This document shows, in pieces, positions 8,789 through 18,589 of a stretch of 64,000 bases of DNA. Position numbers and translations under genes: made by a program. Source of the DNA: Aestuariibacter sp. GS-14 (lineage in GTDB: Bacteria > Pseudomonadota > Gammaproteobacteria > Enterobacterales > Alteromonadaceae); contig NZ_VHIP01000012.1 of assembly GCF_006494365.1 (NCBI RefSeq), positions 1 through 64,000 of the forward strand, given 5' to 3'. Below the pieces are notes generated by a model. The model made no database searches, was not told the DNA's origin, and saw only the letters and a list, made by a program, of their open reading frames with translations. Each line of letters starts with the position of its first letter. The first letter of the stretch is position 1.

Positions 8789-11134
8789 ATGATGAGTACC
8801 GAACAAGACATTATCGAACGCTATGGCTCGGTGATAAAAGCGCTGATCCCCTACCAGCAACGAGGCAGATTGCTTGAGGGGTTGAACCGCTTTTCATCGC
8901 GACTAAGTGCACAAGCCCGCAACGTGATCAAAAACGAAGTCATTCGTTTAACCTCGCAAACCGACGCGCCAGCCGATAACTCGGCGTTTGCCCAATTTCC
9001 GGTTAAAAAGTTTGCCCACTTTGGGATCACCATGACGCTCGACCGCGTAGGCGCAGAGATTCTGAAGCGGGAAACGGCCAGGTACCTCGATCAATACACG
9101 GTTGGTGTGTTTGAATCGATAACCAACTCCGATTTTTACAAAAACCAGGTTACCCGCAAACTACGCCAGAAGATCATTCAAGCATTCACCGTGCAATCAC
9201 AAAGTTACAAAGACATTGTGTTTGATGATGATTTGTCGATTACCCCCCACTTTTCCGTATCGACCATAGCGTATCAGAATGGCAGAAGTCTCACCGTAGT
9301 AGCACTCAGCGCAACAGAAATTACCGTAGCGTGCACTCGCTCGCCCAAATTTGCCGATGAACCACTGCCGTTTACGTTTCCCGACATTATGGGATTGTGT
9401 AAAGCCAACCAGGAAATTCATTACCGATTTAAAGATGTGGAGTTTAGCAGCCGCACTCAGCGTCATCATGCTACCCTGACACTGGCCGAGCAAGATGCCG
9501 AGTGGCAGCCTAAAATTGCCAAATACCTTGCTGGGGTAGCGTTGCGTTTGCCACTGGAACGCGATTTGGAAATTGAACGGACCATGCAAGCGTTGGATCG
9601 CGACCGCATAGTAGAAAACTCGCCCTGGATCCCAGTGTTTCTGCGCAAAGAGCAGGAAACCTTTATTCCGACCATGGTAATGCTTACCGGAACCAATACC
9701 GAGCGCAACCCTGGCTGTCGGGCTACGCGTTTTTTACCGGGTAAGAGCCGCTTTAAACGCATCATGGACGAATTACAGCGCTACAATGAAACTTACGTTT
9801 TCAGAACTACCGTTACGGCAGGAACCGGCAAGCCCATAGAACTTTGCGCGACCCTCAGAGAATTAGAACAAGTACAGCTACTAGGCTTTTTTATTAAGCT
9901 GGCAGAAGAATCCGACGGCCTGTCGATTTGGCAATATCGCTTGAGTGAGATACCCGAAACTGACCGTAGCAATGCAATGACCATTCAGGACATCAGCTGT
10001 GAAGATTCAGAGCTGATCCCACAACTCAAGCACATTGTTTATGTGCGAATGGTAAATGACGAGCTGGGTAAGCTCAAAGCATTTATCCCCATTGAAAAAG
10101 CCAAATTACCTAAGCAAATTAGCGATGCCGATGAATGTTGGCCCCTGCACTTTGTAATGGAGGAAGGCAACGATCGCCGGGCAGAGCCGCGTTACCGCAT
10201 TGAAAAAAGTGCCAGTGTGAAGTTTGGTTTATTAACCAGTTACGATGCCATTGTGCGTGATTTTTCGTTGAGCGGTATGCAAATTGAGTTGCTAGGCCCG
10301 CCGCAGGAAAGTCCCCCGGAATTCATTAAAGTGAATGTACCGGATTTAAAAATGAAGGGCATGCGTTATCAGGTGTTGAATTATTCACCGCAAAATTACG
10401 TTATGCGTTTAAGACTGGAAGCCAACGATGCTAACAGTAAGCTTGCCACCAAAATTTCAGGTCAGAACGCCTCTCTGCTTAAGATTCGCAATATCGAACA
10501 GCAGCAAAAAGTGTATTTTCGCTACTTGTGGGAACTGGCATCGCGCAATCAGCCGCATATAGCCATTCAGGTTATTCACGGCAGACAAATGTATAGCCGT
10601 TTAAAAACGGTGTACATACCCGAGCAGAGCAACGATTTGTACCCGTTTAAACAGGTTACCAATGAAGTCCCATTGCACGGGTTTGTGGCTGATATGGACA
10701 AATCACCGCCCGACTCCAGCGCGCTAAAACGGTTATTACAACAAGCCAATCGCTATCACATGGCTATTCACTGTGAACGCAAAGCCGATCAACGGTTGAT
10801 TGCGTTAACCGCCCATGAGTGCTTTGCCAGCAAGTTGCGCAAGCAAATCGTGCAGTATCTGGAAGAAAGTAAAGTGATCCTGTGCGCAACTACATTGGAG
10901 TGTCACCCAAATGTGCGCGTTACCACGCCAATGACCAAACAGCGGCTGGCACTACTCTCTAAAGTGGATATGGATGTTTATGAAAAGCTGCTAAACCTTC
11001 AGCATACCTATTCTCATGTGATACATCTGATCGACATATCACCATTGGCTCAAGCACTAACACTGGCGCAATACGTGCCTACTGAAAGCAGCGACACTGG
11101 AGCAGTTGAAGGCGGAGAAAACACGCCTGCTTAG
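8789..11134 (+). CDS. Large PilZ domain protein (c-di-GMP effector)
   Basis: A 781-residue protein with no signal peptide or membrane segment. Around residues 460-550 lies a PilZ domain with both c-di-GMP contacts present: the RxxxR motif in RRAEPRYR and the D-x-S-x-x-G motif in DFSLSGMQ. This predicts binding of cyclic di-GMP. The flanking ~450 and ~230 residues match no domain I can name. The gene starts ATGATG at 8789 without a good Shine-Dalgarno sequence. It may act downstream of cyclases and phosphodiesterases such as the EAL protein at 21860-24427, but there is no direct link in the sequence. Confidence 0.8.
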   Translation: MMSTEQDIIERYGSVIKALIPYQQRGRLLEGLNRFSSRLSAQARNVIKNEVIRLTSQTDAPADNSAFAQFPVKKFAHFGITMTLDRVGAEILKRETARYLDQYTVGVFESITNSDFYKNQVTRKLRQKIIQAFTVQSQSYKDIVFDDDLSITPHFSVSTIAYQNGRSLTVVALSATEITVACTRSPKFADEPLPFTFPDIMGLCKANQEIHYRFKDVEFSSRTQRHHATLTLAEQDAEWQPKIAKYLAGVALRLPLERDLEIERTMQALDRDRIVENSPWIPVFLRKEQETFIPTMVMLTGTNTERNPGCRATRFLPGKSRFKRIMDELQRYNETYVFRTTVTAGTGKPIELCATLRELEQVQLLGFFIKLAEESDGLSIWQYRLSEIPETDRSNAMTIQDISCEDSELIPQLKHIVYVRMVNDELGKLKAFIPIEKAKLPKQISDADECWPLHFVMEEGNDRRAEPRYRIEKSASVKFGLLTSYDAIVRDFSLSGMQIELLGPPQESPPEFIKVNVPDLKMKGMRYQVLNYSPQNYVMRLRLEANDANSKLATKISGQNASLLKIRNIEQQQKVYFRYLWELASRNQPHIAIQVIHGRQMYSRLKTVYIPEQSNDLYPFKQVTNEVPLHGFVADMDKSPPDSSALKRLLQQANRYHMAIHCERKADQRLIALTAHECFASKLRKQIVQYLEESKVILCATTLECHPNVRVTTPMTKQRLALLSKVDMDVYEKLLNLQHTYSHVIHLIDISPLAQALTLAQYVPTESSDTGAVEGGENTPA

Positions 11135-11172
11135 GCAAGCCGTTCGATGACCCGCCAGGTTTCAAATTCCAT

Positions 11173-11652
11173 TTACAATGTGCGGGTCATAAAGCAGCTG
11201 TTTGGGTCGTCGGTATAGTCCGCGAAAGGCCCGCAAAATTCAAATCCGTGACTTAAATACAGTTGTCTGGCGGGTTCAAAAAACGCCATCGAGCCGGTCT
11301 CCAGATACAGTGTACGAATACCGCGTTGCTCTGCAAAGGCCATCAGATGCTTCAGCAGTTGTTTGGCGGTCCCTTTGCCTCTTGCTGCTTTAGGCGTGCG
11401 CATGGATTTAATCTCAGCTTGCTGAGCATCCAATAGCTTGATAGCAATACATCCCAGTAAGGTTCCCTGTGAGGTTCTCTGTAAGCTACCCTGCTCCCAG
11501 GCGCTGAAAAAAGTAATCGAAGGGTGACGCAAACCTGTCAAATCCAGTGCATGTACACTCTCTGGCGGTGACGTTGCGCGCATATCAGCCAGATGTTCTT
11601 CCAATAAAGCGTGAATAGCCGGATGGGTGAGATCATCTACAATAATGTGCAT
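11173..11652 (-). CDS. GNAT family N-acetyltransferase
   Basis: A 159-residue protein with the GNAT fold. The acetyl-CoA-binding motif A is visible as KSMRTPKAARGKGTAKQLL (R/Q-x-x-G-x-G/A type), followed by LYLETGSMAFFEPARQLYLS and a C-terminal GFEFCGPF strand. It is likely a small-molecule or protein acetyltransferase; the substrate is unknown. It starts 2 nt after the stop of the NUDIX gene and is probably translated from the same mRNA. It is convergent with the PilZ gene. Confidence 0.88.
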   Translation of the reverse strand: MHIIVDDLTHPAIHALLEEHLADMRATSPPESVHALDLTGLRHPSITFFSAWEQGSLQRTSQGTLLGCIAIKLLDAQQAEIKSMRTPKAARGKGTAKQLLKHLMAFAEQRGIRTLYLETGSMAFFEPARQLYLSHGFEFCGPFADYTDDPNSCFMTRTL

Positions 11653-11654
11653 TA

Positions 11655-12209
11655 TTAAATCATGCCTTTTAAGCGAGCCAGTCCAAATGCATTACAAGTG
11701 GTGGCATCCATAATGTCGCCGGCCAGGATTTTGCGCTCCAGCTCAGCAACCGGCATTTTATAAACTTCCAGGCCTTGTTCTGTCTCTTCTAAATCCTGGG
11801 AAGACTGAGACAGCCCTTTGGCCACAAAAATATGATAGCGCTGCGAACACATGCCAAAGGCCAGAAACTGTTCTGCAACCGCAAACCATTGTGACGCAAC
11901 TAAACCGCATTCTTCTCTCAATTCAGCTTTAGCAACGGCTAACGGCTCAAATTCAGCATCCCCTTCTTTCGCGCCCTGAGGAAACTCAAGGTGACGGCCT
12001 TTAACCGGATACCTGAACTGCTCAACCATGTAAACCTCATCGCCCTCCAGTGCAATCACCACAACAAAATCCGGTTTATCTACCACGCCATAAATACCAC
12101 GGTAGCCATCTTCCCGGCCGATGCTGTCCTCACGTACCGTCATCCAGCGGTTCTGATACACCACTTTTGTGTCGAGAGTAAAAATTTCGTCTTGTTGCTG
12201 GTCGTCCAT
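11655..12209 (-). CDS. NUDIX hydrolase, ADP-ribose pyrophosphatase-like
   Basis: A 184-residue hydrolase of nucleoside diphosphate linked to X. The NUDIX box is seen as a G after EFPQ, then AVAKAELREECGLVA, giving the REExGL-type core that binds Mg2+. The N-terminal strand region (VVYQNRWMTVREDSI) and EQFRYPVKGRHLEFPQG are typical of the ADP-ribose pyrophosphatase subgroup. The substrate is inferred from subgroup resemblance only. It heads a two-gene unit with the GNAT gene and lies downstream of greA, behind a terminator. Confidence 0.88.
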   Translation of the reverse strand: MDDQQQDEIFTLDTKVVYQNRWMTVREDSIGREDGYRGIYGVVDKPDFVVVIALEGDEVYMVEQFRYPVKGRHLEFPQGAKEGDAEFEPLAVAKAELREECGLVASQWFAVAEQFLAFGMCSQRYHIFVAKGLSQSSQDLEETEQGLEVYKMPVAELERKILAGDIMDATTCNAFGLARLKGMI

Positions 12210-12235
12210 GGCATCTTTTCCGTTGGGTTTAAAAT

Positions 12236-12261
12236 GAAAAAGTGGAGCTTAGGCTCCACTT
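12236..12261 (-). terminator. Terminator after greA
   Basis: Stem AAGTGGAGC / GCTCCACTT with a 4-nt loop lies at 12240-12261. On the minus strand it is followed by TTTTT-like sequence (A-rich at 12236-12241 on the plus strand). It lies 17 nt after the greA stop. Confidence 0.8.
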
Positions 12262-12278
12262 AGTAAGAAGAATTATTA

Positions 12279-12755
12279 CTAGATATATTCTACCGCAACA
12301 ATTTCATATTCCACTTTGCCTGATGGCGTTTGAATATTCACAATGTCGTCAAGCTCTTTACCAATCAGACCACGGGCGATAGGCGAATTTACCGAAATTA
12401 GGTTTTCTTTGATGTTTGCTTCATCGTCACCCACTATGCGGTAAGTGGTTTCTTTGTCGGTGTCCAGATTCATAATGGTCACGGTAACACCAAAAATGAC
12501 TTTGCCATTGTTTGGCATTTTAGTCACATCGATGATTTGTGCGTTTGACAGTTTACCTTCGATATCCTGAATACGTCCTTCACAGAAGCTTTGCTGCTCG
12601 CGGGCTGCATGGTATTCAGCGTTTTCCTTTAGGTCACCGTGCTCTCGGGCTTCGGCAATGGCAGCAATAATTCTGGGACGTTGAACCGATTTGAGTTCGT
12701 TCAGTTCTTCACGCAAAAGCGCTGCCCCACGAGCTGTCATAGGATATTGCGTCAT
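12279..12755 (-). CDS. greA: Transcription elongation factor GreA
   Basis: A 158-residue factor that rescues backtracked RNA polymerase by stimulating transcript cleavage in the secondary channel. The N-terminal coiled coil has the conserved opening ([16 protein letters not shown]) and the tip acidic residues in [14 protein letters not shown]. The C-terminal FKBP-like domain ends with [16 protein letters not shown]. Length and sequence are full. It lies downstream of carAB, as in many gammaproteobacteria, with a terminator hairpin between carB and greA. Confidence 0.97.
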   Translation of the reverse strand: MTQYPMTARGAALLREELNELKSVQRPRIIAAIAEAREHGDLKENAEYHAAREQQSFCEGRIQDIEGKLSNAQIIDVTKMPNNGKVIFGVTVTIMNLDTDKETTYRIVGDDEANIKENLISVNSPIARGLIGKELDDIVNIQTPSGKVEYEIVAVEYI

Positions 12756-12794
12756 TGTGTCATTCTCACTTTTACAAATTGTTGCTCATTAATG

Positions 12795-12820
12795 AAAAAT
12801 GCGCCCGGCAGGCGCAATTT
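12795..12820 (-). terminator. Terminator after carB
   Basis: On the minus strand the stem TGCGCC / GGCGCA (12800-12816, 5-nt loop) is followed by TTTTT (12799-12795). It lies 60 nt after the carB stop and directly before the greA leader, so greA must have its own promoter in 12756-12795 or depend on readthrough. Confidence 0.7.
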
Positions 12821-12843
12821 TCAAGATTTATTAACTGGATGAA

Positions 12844-12870
12844 CGAACAGGATACTAGGTATCCTGTTCG
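12844..12870. repeat. Perfect 12-bp inverted repeat after carB
   Basis: CGAACAGGATAC (12844-12855) pairs with GTATCCTGTTCG (12859-12870) around a 3-nt loop, 6 nt after the carB stop. There is no adjacent T-run on the minus strand, so it is not a classic terminator by itself. It may protect the carAB 3' end or act together with the hairpin at 12795-12820. Confidence 0.7.
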
Positions 12871-12876
12871 CTGTCA

Positions 12877-15800
12877 TCAGCCGTTTATTCTGGCGTGCAA
12901 TTCCTGCACTGAAGTAACCTTACCGCGGTCATCGGCTGATTTGGCCTGAACCGTCGCAAATGCCGCATTCATGGTAGTAGTGTACGTTACTTTGTTAAGC
13001 AGAGCTTCTCTACGGATATACACCGAGTCGGTGATAGCCTGACGGCCTTCCGTAGTGTTTACAATGTAAGCGTACTCACCATTTTTGATGGCATCCACAA
13101 TGTTCGGGCGACCTTCAGACAGTTTATTCACTACAGACACTTCAATGCCCTGAGCGCGCAGGAATTCTGCGGTGCCGCGGGTACATTCAATTCTGAAGCC
13201 ACTGTCAATCAACTTCTTAGACAAATCAACCAGTTTTGCCTTGTCGTTCTGGCGAACCGACAGCAATGCTTTACCAGGCTTAGGTAATGGCGCACCAGCA
13301 CCCAGGTTAGCTTTCGCGTACGCTTCTTCAAACGTATCGCCTACACCCATAACTTCACCGGTAGAGCGCATTTCCGGGCCTAACAGTGGATCTACGCCCG
13401 GGAACTTGGCAAATGGCAATACCACTTCTTTCACCGAGTAGAATGGCGGGATCACTTCTTTGGTGAAGCCCAGCTCTTTCAGTGATTTACCAGCCATTAC
13501 CCTGGCAGCAATTTTTGCCAGCGGCACACCGGTAGCCTTAGATACAAACGGCACGGTACGGGCAGCACGAGGGTTAACTTCAATCAGGTATACCTCACCG
13601 CCTTTGATGGCAAACTGCGTGTTCATCAAACCAATAACACCCAGTTCAAGCGCCATGGCTTTAACCTGTTCACGCATCACGTCCTGAATCTCTTGTGACA
13701 GTGAATGCGATGGCAGTGAACATGCTGAGTCACCCGAGTGAACACCGGCTTGTTCAATGTGTTCCATGATGCCGCCAATCACAACATCGGTGCCGTCACA
13801 CACGGCATCGATATCAACTTCAATGGCGTCGTCAAGGAAGCGATCAAGCAGTACCGGAGAGTCGTTAGACACTTTCACTGCTTCGTTCAGATAACGTCTC
13901 AGATCTTTCAGGTCGTACACGATTTCCATTGCACGGCCGCCCAGTACATACGAAGGACGCACCACCAGCGGGAAGCCGATTTCTTCAGCTTTGGCCAGAG
14001 CCTGTTCCATGTTGCTTACCGTGGCGTTAGCTGGTTGTTTAAGACCCAGTTTATTTACCATCTGCTGGAAACGTTCGCGGTCTTCTGCGCGGTCGATTGC
14101 CTCAGGTGAAGTACCAATAATCGGTACACCATTGGCTTCCAGAGCGCGAGCCAGTTTCAGCGGCGTTTGGCCACCGTATTGCACGATAACGCCTTTCGGC
14201 TTCTCTACTGCAACGATTTCCAGTACGTCTTCCAGAGTCACAGGTTCAAAGTACAGGCGATCAGACGTATCGTAGTCGGTTGATACGGTTTCTGGGTTAC
14301 AGTTAACCATAATGGTTTCGTACCCATCTTCACGCATAGACAGTGCAGCATGCACACAGCAGTAATCAAATTCGATACCCTGACCAATACGGTTTGGACC
14401 ACCGCCCAGAACCATAATCTTTTCGCGATCCGACGGCGCAGCTTCACACTCTTCGTCGTAGCTTGAATACATGTAAGCAGTGCTGGTAGAAAACTCAGCC
14501 GCACAGGTATCCACGCGCTTGTACACAGGAGAAATACCCATGCCACGGCGGGTATTACGTACATCGCTTTCGCCCACGTTAGTAAGGGTGGCAATGCGCG
14601 CGTCAGAGAAACCTTTGCGCTTCAGTGTACGCATCAGCGTTGCGTCGATTTGGCTTAAACCAATTTCGGCAATGTGATTTTCCAGCTTAACCAGTTCTTC
14701 AATTTGCACCAGGAACCAAGGGTCAACGTTAGTCAGGTTAAAGACTTCGTCTACACTCATGCCCATACGGAATGCATCAGCAATGTACCAAATGCGTTCT
14801 GCACCGGGTTCACGCAGCTCATAAATTAGCTTAGTGCGGGCTTCCGGGTCCTGCAGGTCAACCATTGGGTCTAAACCGCTGGCTCCCACTTCCAGGCCAC
14901 GCAGTGCTTTTTGCAACGATTCCTGCTGGTTACGGCCGATCGCCATTACTTCACCCACAGACTTCATCTGTGTAGTAAGACGATCGTTTGCGCCAGCAAA
15001 TTTTTCGAAGTTAAAGCGTGGAATTTTGGTAACCACGTAGTCAATCGCAGGTTCAAACGACGCTGGGGTTAAACCGCCAGTAATATCATTGGCCAGTTCG
15101 TCCAGGGTGTAACCTACTGCCAGCTTGGCAGCCACTTTCGCGATTGGGAAACCGGTTGCTTTAGAAGCAAGTGCTGATGACCGGGATACGCGCGGGTTCA
15201 TCTCGATGATGACCAAACGACCTGTTTTTGGATCCACACCAAACTGTACGTTTGAACCACCAGTTTCTACGCCGATTTCACGCAATACTGCCATGGCGGC
15301 ATTACGCATGATTTGGAATTCTTTGTCGGTTAGGGTTTGCGCTGGCGCTACCGTGATTGAGTCGCCAGTGTGCACCCCCATCGGGTCGAAGTTTTCAATG
15401 GTACACACAATAATGCAGTTGTCTGCTTTATCGCGAACCACTTCCATTTCATACTCTTTCCAACCAATCAGTGATTCATCGATCAGCAGCTCGTTGGTAG
15501 GTGACAAGTCCAGACCACGGGTACAGATTTCATTGAACTCATCAATGTTGTACGCGATACCGCCACCGCTGCCACCCATGGTGAAAGACGGACGGATAAT
15601 ACACGGGAAACCAATTCGGGTTAGCACATCATGTGCCTGTTCCAATGTGTGAGCAATTTCCGCTCGAGGACACTCGAGGCCAATCGACTTCATGGCTTTG
15701 TCGAAACGTTCGCGGTCTTCTGCTTTATCGATTGCATCTGCCGTTGCGCCAATCAGCTCAACGTTAAACTCTTCCAGTACGCCTTCACGGTTCAAATCCA

Positions 15801-16098
15801 GCGCACAGTTCAGTGCAGTCTGGCCACCCATTGTAGGCAGAATGGCGTCCGGGCGCTCTTTTTCGATGATCTTGCGCACAACTTCCCAGTGAATCGGCTC
15901 GATGTATGTCGCGTCAGCCATTTCCGGGTCGGTCATGATGGTAGCCGGGTTCGAGTTAACCAGAATTACCCGGTAGCCCTCTTCGCGCAGGGCCTTACAT
16001 GCTTGGGCGCCTGAGTAATCAAACTCACAAGCCTGGCCGATTACAATCGGTCCGGCGCCCAGAATCAATATACTTTTAAGGTCGGTACGTTTTGGCAT
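12877..16098 (-). CDS. carB: Carbamoyl-phosphate synthase large subunit
   Basis: A 1073-residue enzyme that makes carbamoyl phosphate from bicarbonate, ammonia and two ATP for arginine and pyrimidine synthesis. Both homologous ATP-grasp halves are present: the first opens with [20 protein letters not shown], the second with [20 protein letters not shown]. An oligomerisation domain lies between them and a C-terminal MGS-like allosteric domain (ornithine/UMP control) follows. The length matches the E. coli enzyme. It begins 11 nt after carA and is co-transcribed with it. Confidence 0.98.
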   Translation of the reverse strand: MPKRTDLKSILILGAGPIVIGQACEFDYSGAQACKALREEGYRVILVNSNPATIMTDPEMADATYIEPIHWEVVRKIIEKERPDAILPTMGGQTALNCALDLNREGVLEEFNVELIGATADAIDKAEDRERFDKAMKSIGLECPRAEIAHTLEQAHDVLTRIGFPCIIRPSFTMGGSGGGIAYNIDEFNEICTRGLDLSPTNELLIDESLIGWKEYEMEVVRDKADNCIIVCTIENFDPMGVHTGDSITVAPAQTLTDKEFQIMRNAAMAVLREIGVETGGSNVQFGVDPKTGRLVIIEMNPRVSRSSALASKATGFPIAKVAAKLAVGYTLDELANDITGGLTPASFEPAIDYVVTKIPRFNFEKFAGANDRLTTQMKSVGEVMAIGRNQQESLQKALRGLEVGASGLDPMVDLQDPEARTKLIYELREPGAERIWYIADAFRMGMSVDEVFNLTNVDPWFLVQIEELVKLENHIAEIGLSQIDATLMRTLKRKGFSDARIATLTNVGESDVRNTRRGMGISPVYKRVDTCAAEFSTSTAYMYSSYDEECEAAPSDREKIMVLGGGPNRIGQGIEFDYCCVHAALSMREDGYETIMVNCNPETVSTDYDTSDRLYFEPVTLEDVLEIVAVEKPKGVIVQYGGQTPLKLARALEANGVPIIGTSPEAIDRAEDRERFQQMVNKLGLKQPANATVSNMEQALAKAEEIGFPLVVRPSYVLGGRAMEIVYDLKDLRRYLNEAVKVSNDSPVLLDRFLDDAIEVDIDAVCDGTDVVIGGIMEHIEQAGVHSGDSACSLPSHSLSQEIQDVMREQVKAMALELGVIGLMNTQFAIKGGEVYLIEVNPRAARTVPFVSKATGVPLAKIAARVMAGKSLKELGFTKEVIPPFYSVKEVVLPFAKFPGVDPLLGPEMRSTGEVMGVGDTFEEAYAKANLGAGAPLPKPGKALLSVRQNDKAKLVDLSKKLIDSGFRIECTRGTAEFLRAQGIEVSVVNKLSEGRPNIVDAIKNGEYAYIVNTTEGRQAITDSVYIRREALLNKVTYTTTMNAAFATVQAKSADDRGKVTSVQELHARING

Positions 16099-16109
16099 TG
16101 GGCTAATTC

Positions 16110-17240
16110 CTACTGCTTTGACTGTTCAATAAGGTCGATAAAATGATCAAACAATGCAGCTGCATCGTGCGGCCCTGGGCTCGCTTCAGGGTGCCCCTGG
16201 AAGCTGAACGCAGGTTTGTCGGTACGATGAATGCCCTGCAGGGATTTATCAAACAATGAAATATGGGTCACTTTCAGGGTGTCAGGCAACGATGACTCGT
16301 CTACCGCAAAACCGTGGTTCTGGCTGGTGATCATCACAACATTGCGTTCGAGATCTTTAACCGGGTGGTTGGCACCGTGGTGTCCAAACTTCATTTTTAC
16401 TGTTTTGGCGCCACTGGCCAGGGCCAGCAACTGGTGGCCTAAACAGATACCAAATACCGGCAGTCCGGTATCAACAATCGTCTTAATGGCTTTGATAGCA
16501 TAATCGCACGGCTCAGGGTCACCAGGGCCATTCGACAAAAACACGCCATCAGGATTCATCGCCAGCACATCTTCCGCCGGAGTTTGTGCAGGCACTACAG
16601 TTAATTTGCAGCCACGGTCTACCAACATGCGCAGAATGTTGTGTTTGGCACCGTAATCATAGGCAACGACGTGGTATTTATAATCAGCACCTGTTTTATA
16701 GCCGGTGCCCAGTTCCCATACGCTGCCATCCCATTGCTGCGTTTCAGTGGTAGATACCACTTTGGCTAAGTCCATGCCTTTCAAGCCGGGGAAAGCTTTG
16801 GCTTGCGAAAGCGCTTCGGCTTCGTCAAGCGAGTCGATACACATGATGCAACCATTTTGCGCACCTTTGTCTCGCAATATACGCGTGAGACGTCGTGTAT
16901 CGATGTCTGCGATACCAACAATATTGTTAGCTTTTAAATAATCAGACAGGGTTTGTTCATTACGAAAGTTACTGGCAACTAAGGGTAGATCGCGAATCAC
17001 CAGGCCTCTTGCCCAGATTTTGTCGGATTCGACGTCTTCCTGGTTAGTACCTGTGTTACCAATGTGGGGATAAGTCAGAGTTACAATTTGTTCAGCATAA
17101 GAGGGGTCAGTCAGGATCTCCTGGTAGCCGGTCATTGATGTGTTAAAAACTACCTCACCAACAGACACGCCTTGCGCACCAATTGCAGTTCCTTTAAAAA
17201 CAGAACCATCCTCTAATACCAACAGGGCGGAATTAGCCAA
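16110..17240 (-). CDS. carA: Carbamoyl-phosphate synthase small (glutaminase) subunit, TTG start
   Basis: Class I glutamine amidotransferase subunit that feeds ammonia to CarB. The N-terminal domain starts [14 protein letters not shown]. The glutaminase nucleophile lies in [13 protein letters not shown] and the His/Glu pair in [14 protein letters not shown] choose TTG 17240 as the start: GGAGG lies 5 nt before it, and the resulting 376 residues align with the start of known CarA proteins. An upstream in-frame ATG at 17297 would add 19 non-conserved residues and lies inside the leader hairpin region. The rare TTG start may limit translation. Confidence 0.95.
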   Translation of the reverse strand: MANSALLVLEDGSVFKGTAIGAQGVSVGEVVFNTSMTGYQEILTDPSYAEQIVTLTYPHIGNTGTNQEDVESDKIWARGLVIRDLPLVASNFRNEQTLSDYLKANNIVGIADIDTRRLTRILRDKGAQNGCIMCIDSLDEAEALSQAKAFPGLKGMDLAKVVSTTETQQWDGSVWELGTGYKTGADYKYHVVAYDYGAKHNILRMLVDRGCKLTVVPAQTPAEDVLAMNPDGVFLSNGPGDPEPCDYAIKAIKTIVDTGLPVFGICLGHQLLALASGAKTVKMKFGHHGANHPVKDLERNVVMITSQNHGFAVDESSLPDTLKVTHISLFDKSLQGIHRTDKPAFSFQGHPEASPGPHDAAALFDHFIDLIEQSKQ

Positions 17241-17297
17241 GTCAACCTCCAAATTAAGGATAACCGAGAGTTTATGCCAGTCACAATAAACACTCAC

Positions 17298-17334
17298 AAA
17301 AAACGGGAGGTAACGACATACTTACTTCCCGTTT
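17298..17334 (-). terminator. Hairpin plus T-run in the carA leader (terminator or attenuator)
   Basis: On the minus strand the arms 17334-17322 and 17313-17301 pair over 13 positions with one mismatch and an 8-nt loop, ending in CCCGTTTTTTG. It lies 57 nt upstream of the carA TTG start and 200 nt downstream of the dapB stop. A candidate -10 lies upstream of it, so it could attenuate carAB. Alternatively it terminates dapB transcripts. Confidence 0.7.
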
Positions 17335-17425
17335 ACAATTATTTGCAGCTAATTAAACTGCGCTGCGTACCAGCCAAATCAAGGCTAAGCACTTTTCAAG
17401 CGCAAAATTTTGGCAAATTCCGCGG

Positions 17426-17455
17426 ATTATATATGAACTATTCCAAAAGGTCTAA
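17426..17455 (-). promoter_or_regulatory. Candidate carAB promoter
   Basis: On the minus strand a perfect TATAAT (17431-17426) has a weak TTAGAC (17455-17450) 18 bp upstream. It is followed by a GC-rich CCGCGG discriminator, a feature seen at stringently or nucleotide-controlled promoters. Transcription would start near 17419, leaving a leader of about 180 nt before carA. Confidence 0.45.
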
Positions 17456-17534
17456 TCCAATCCACAAAAATTGCAAAAATATCCACTTTACGCAAAAAAA
17501 CACTTAAACACGTCAAAAGTATTAATAATGGTAT

Positions 17535-18338
17535 TTATTTTTGCAGCGAAAGTACATCATTCATGCCGTATTGGGCCGCAGGCTTACCGGCCAGCCAGCA
17601 GGCAGCATGCACTGCACCGCGAGCAAACGTAAGGCGGCTAGACGCCTTGTGCGTGATTTCAAGGCGCTCTCCGATGTCGGCAAACAATGCGGTGTGTTCA
17701 CCTACAATATCGCCTGCCCTTACCGTTGCAAAGCCAATAGTATTGTGGTCTCTGGGCGGCTCTTTGCCTTCCCGGCCATACACTGCACACGATTTTAAAT
17801 CGCGCCCCAACTCGCTTGCAATCGCCTCGCCAATGGCCATGGCAGTGCCTGATGGCGAGTCCAGTTTAAACCGATGATGCGCCTCAATAATTTCGATATC
17901 GGCAGTGGCGCCCAATGCTCTTGCGGCCTGTTTTACCAGTGATAACATAAGGTTAACGCCAACACTGTAGTTTGCAGCAAACACCACAGGAATCGATTGC
18001 GCGGCATTGGCAAGACTGACAAGTTGTGTATCCGACAACCCGGTTGTGCCAATAACAACCGGTTTAGCATGCTTTACACACCAGGCAAGATTGCTTTCAA
18101 ACGCGGCAGGCAGGGTAAAATCAATCATCACATCCACATCGTCAGGATTGAGACCTGACATGCCTACACACGCGGTATTGAGTTTTCCAATACCCGCAAG
18201 TTCGCCCACGTCCATACCAATCCAAGGGGAATCATCGCGCACACTGGCTGCCGATAAACTGGCTTGTTCGTGCTCATTCAATGCTTCAATAAGCACGCGC
18301 CCCATTCGACCATTTGCGCCAAAAAGACCTACTTTCAT
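17535..18338 (-). CDS. dapB: 4-hydroxy-tetrahydrodipicolinate reductase
   Basis: A 267-residue NAD(P)H-dependent enzyme of lysine/diaminopimelate synthesis. The Rossmann loop GANGRMGR is at the N-terminus, and the catalytic segment EAHHRFKLDSPSGTA carries the conserved His-His and Lys. The start is MKVGLFGANG at 18338, with AGGA 6-8 nt upstream; a longer extension to 18428 has no conservation. The gene lies upstream of carAB, as in other gammaproteobacteria, with a ~290-nt gap that holds the carA leader. Confidence 0.97.
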   Translation of the reverse strand: MKVGLFGANGRMGRVLIEALNEHEQASLSAASVRDDSPWIGMDVGELAGIGKLNTACVGMSGLNPDDVDVMIDFTLPAAFESNLAWCVKHAKPVVIGTTGLSDTQLVSLANAAQSIPVVFAANYSVGVNLMLSLVKQAARALGATADIEIIEAHHRFKLDSPSGTAMAIGEAIASELGRDLKSCAVYGREGKEPPRDHNTIGFATVRAGDIVGEHTALFADIGERLEITHKASSRLTFARGAVHAACWLAGKPAAQYGMNDVLSLQK

Positions 18339-18589
18339 GAAAAATCCTACTAAACAATTAAAAACACCAATTATGCCTGATACATTGTGCCCGAAAGTGA
18401 TTTGGCAGGTGTTGTTGTATGTGCGCAAATTGTGCCCGAAGCTGACCGAGATGAAAACCGTGAATACGCGTTCATCGAGATGAATTTGTACTGTGATAGA
18501 TCAAATTTTGCGTTAATCAGCGTTGCCTGACCACAATATCTCGTGCAAGCTTTTGTTTTTTATCAATTGAGTTAATTGGAGTGGTGCTC

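Noticed and set aside
13172-16014. Several long plus-strand ORFs opposite carB (up to 175 codons)
   Set aside because: They are antisense shadows of a highly conserved gene, have no ribosome-binding sites and show no protein-like composition.
17432-17450. ArgR-like half-site near the carAB -10
   Set aside because: Only one half resembles the consensus and the spacing of the arms is wrong.
18494-18513. CRP/FNR-like TGTGAT...ATCAAA sequence before the b561 gene
   Set aside because: Each half matches a different consensus and the spacing fits neither CRP nor FNR.
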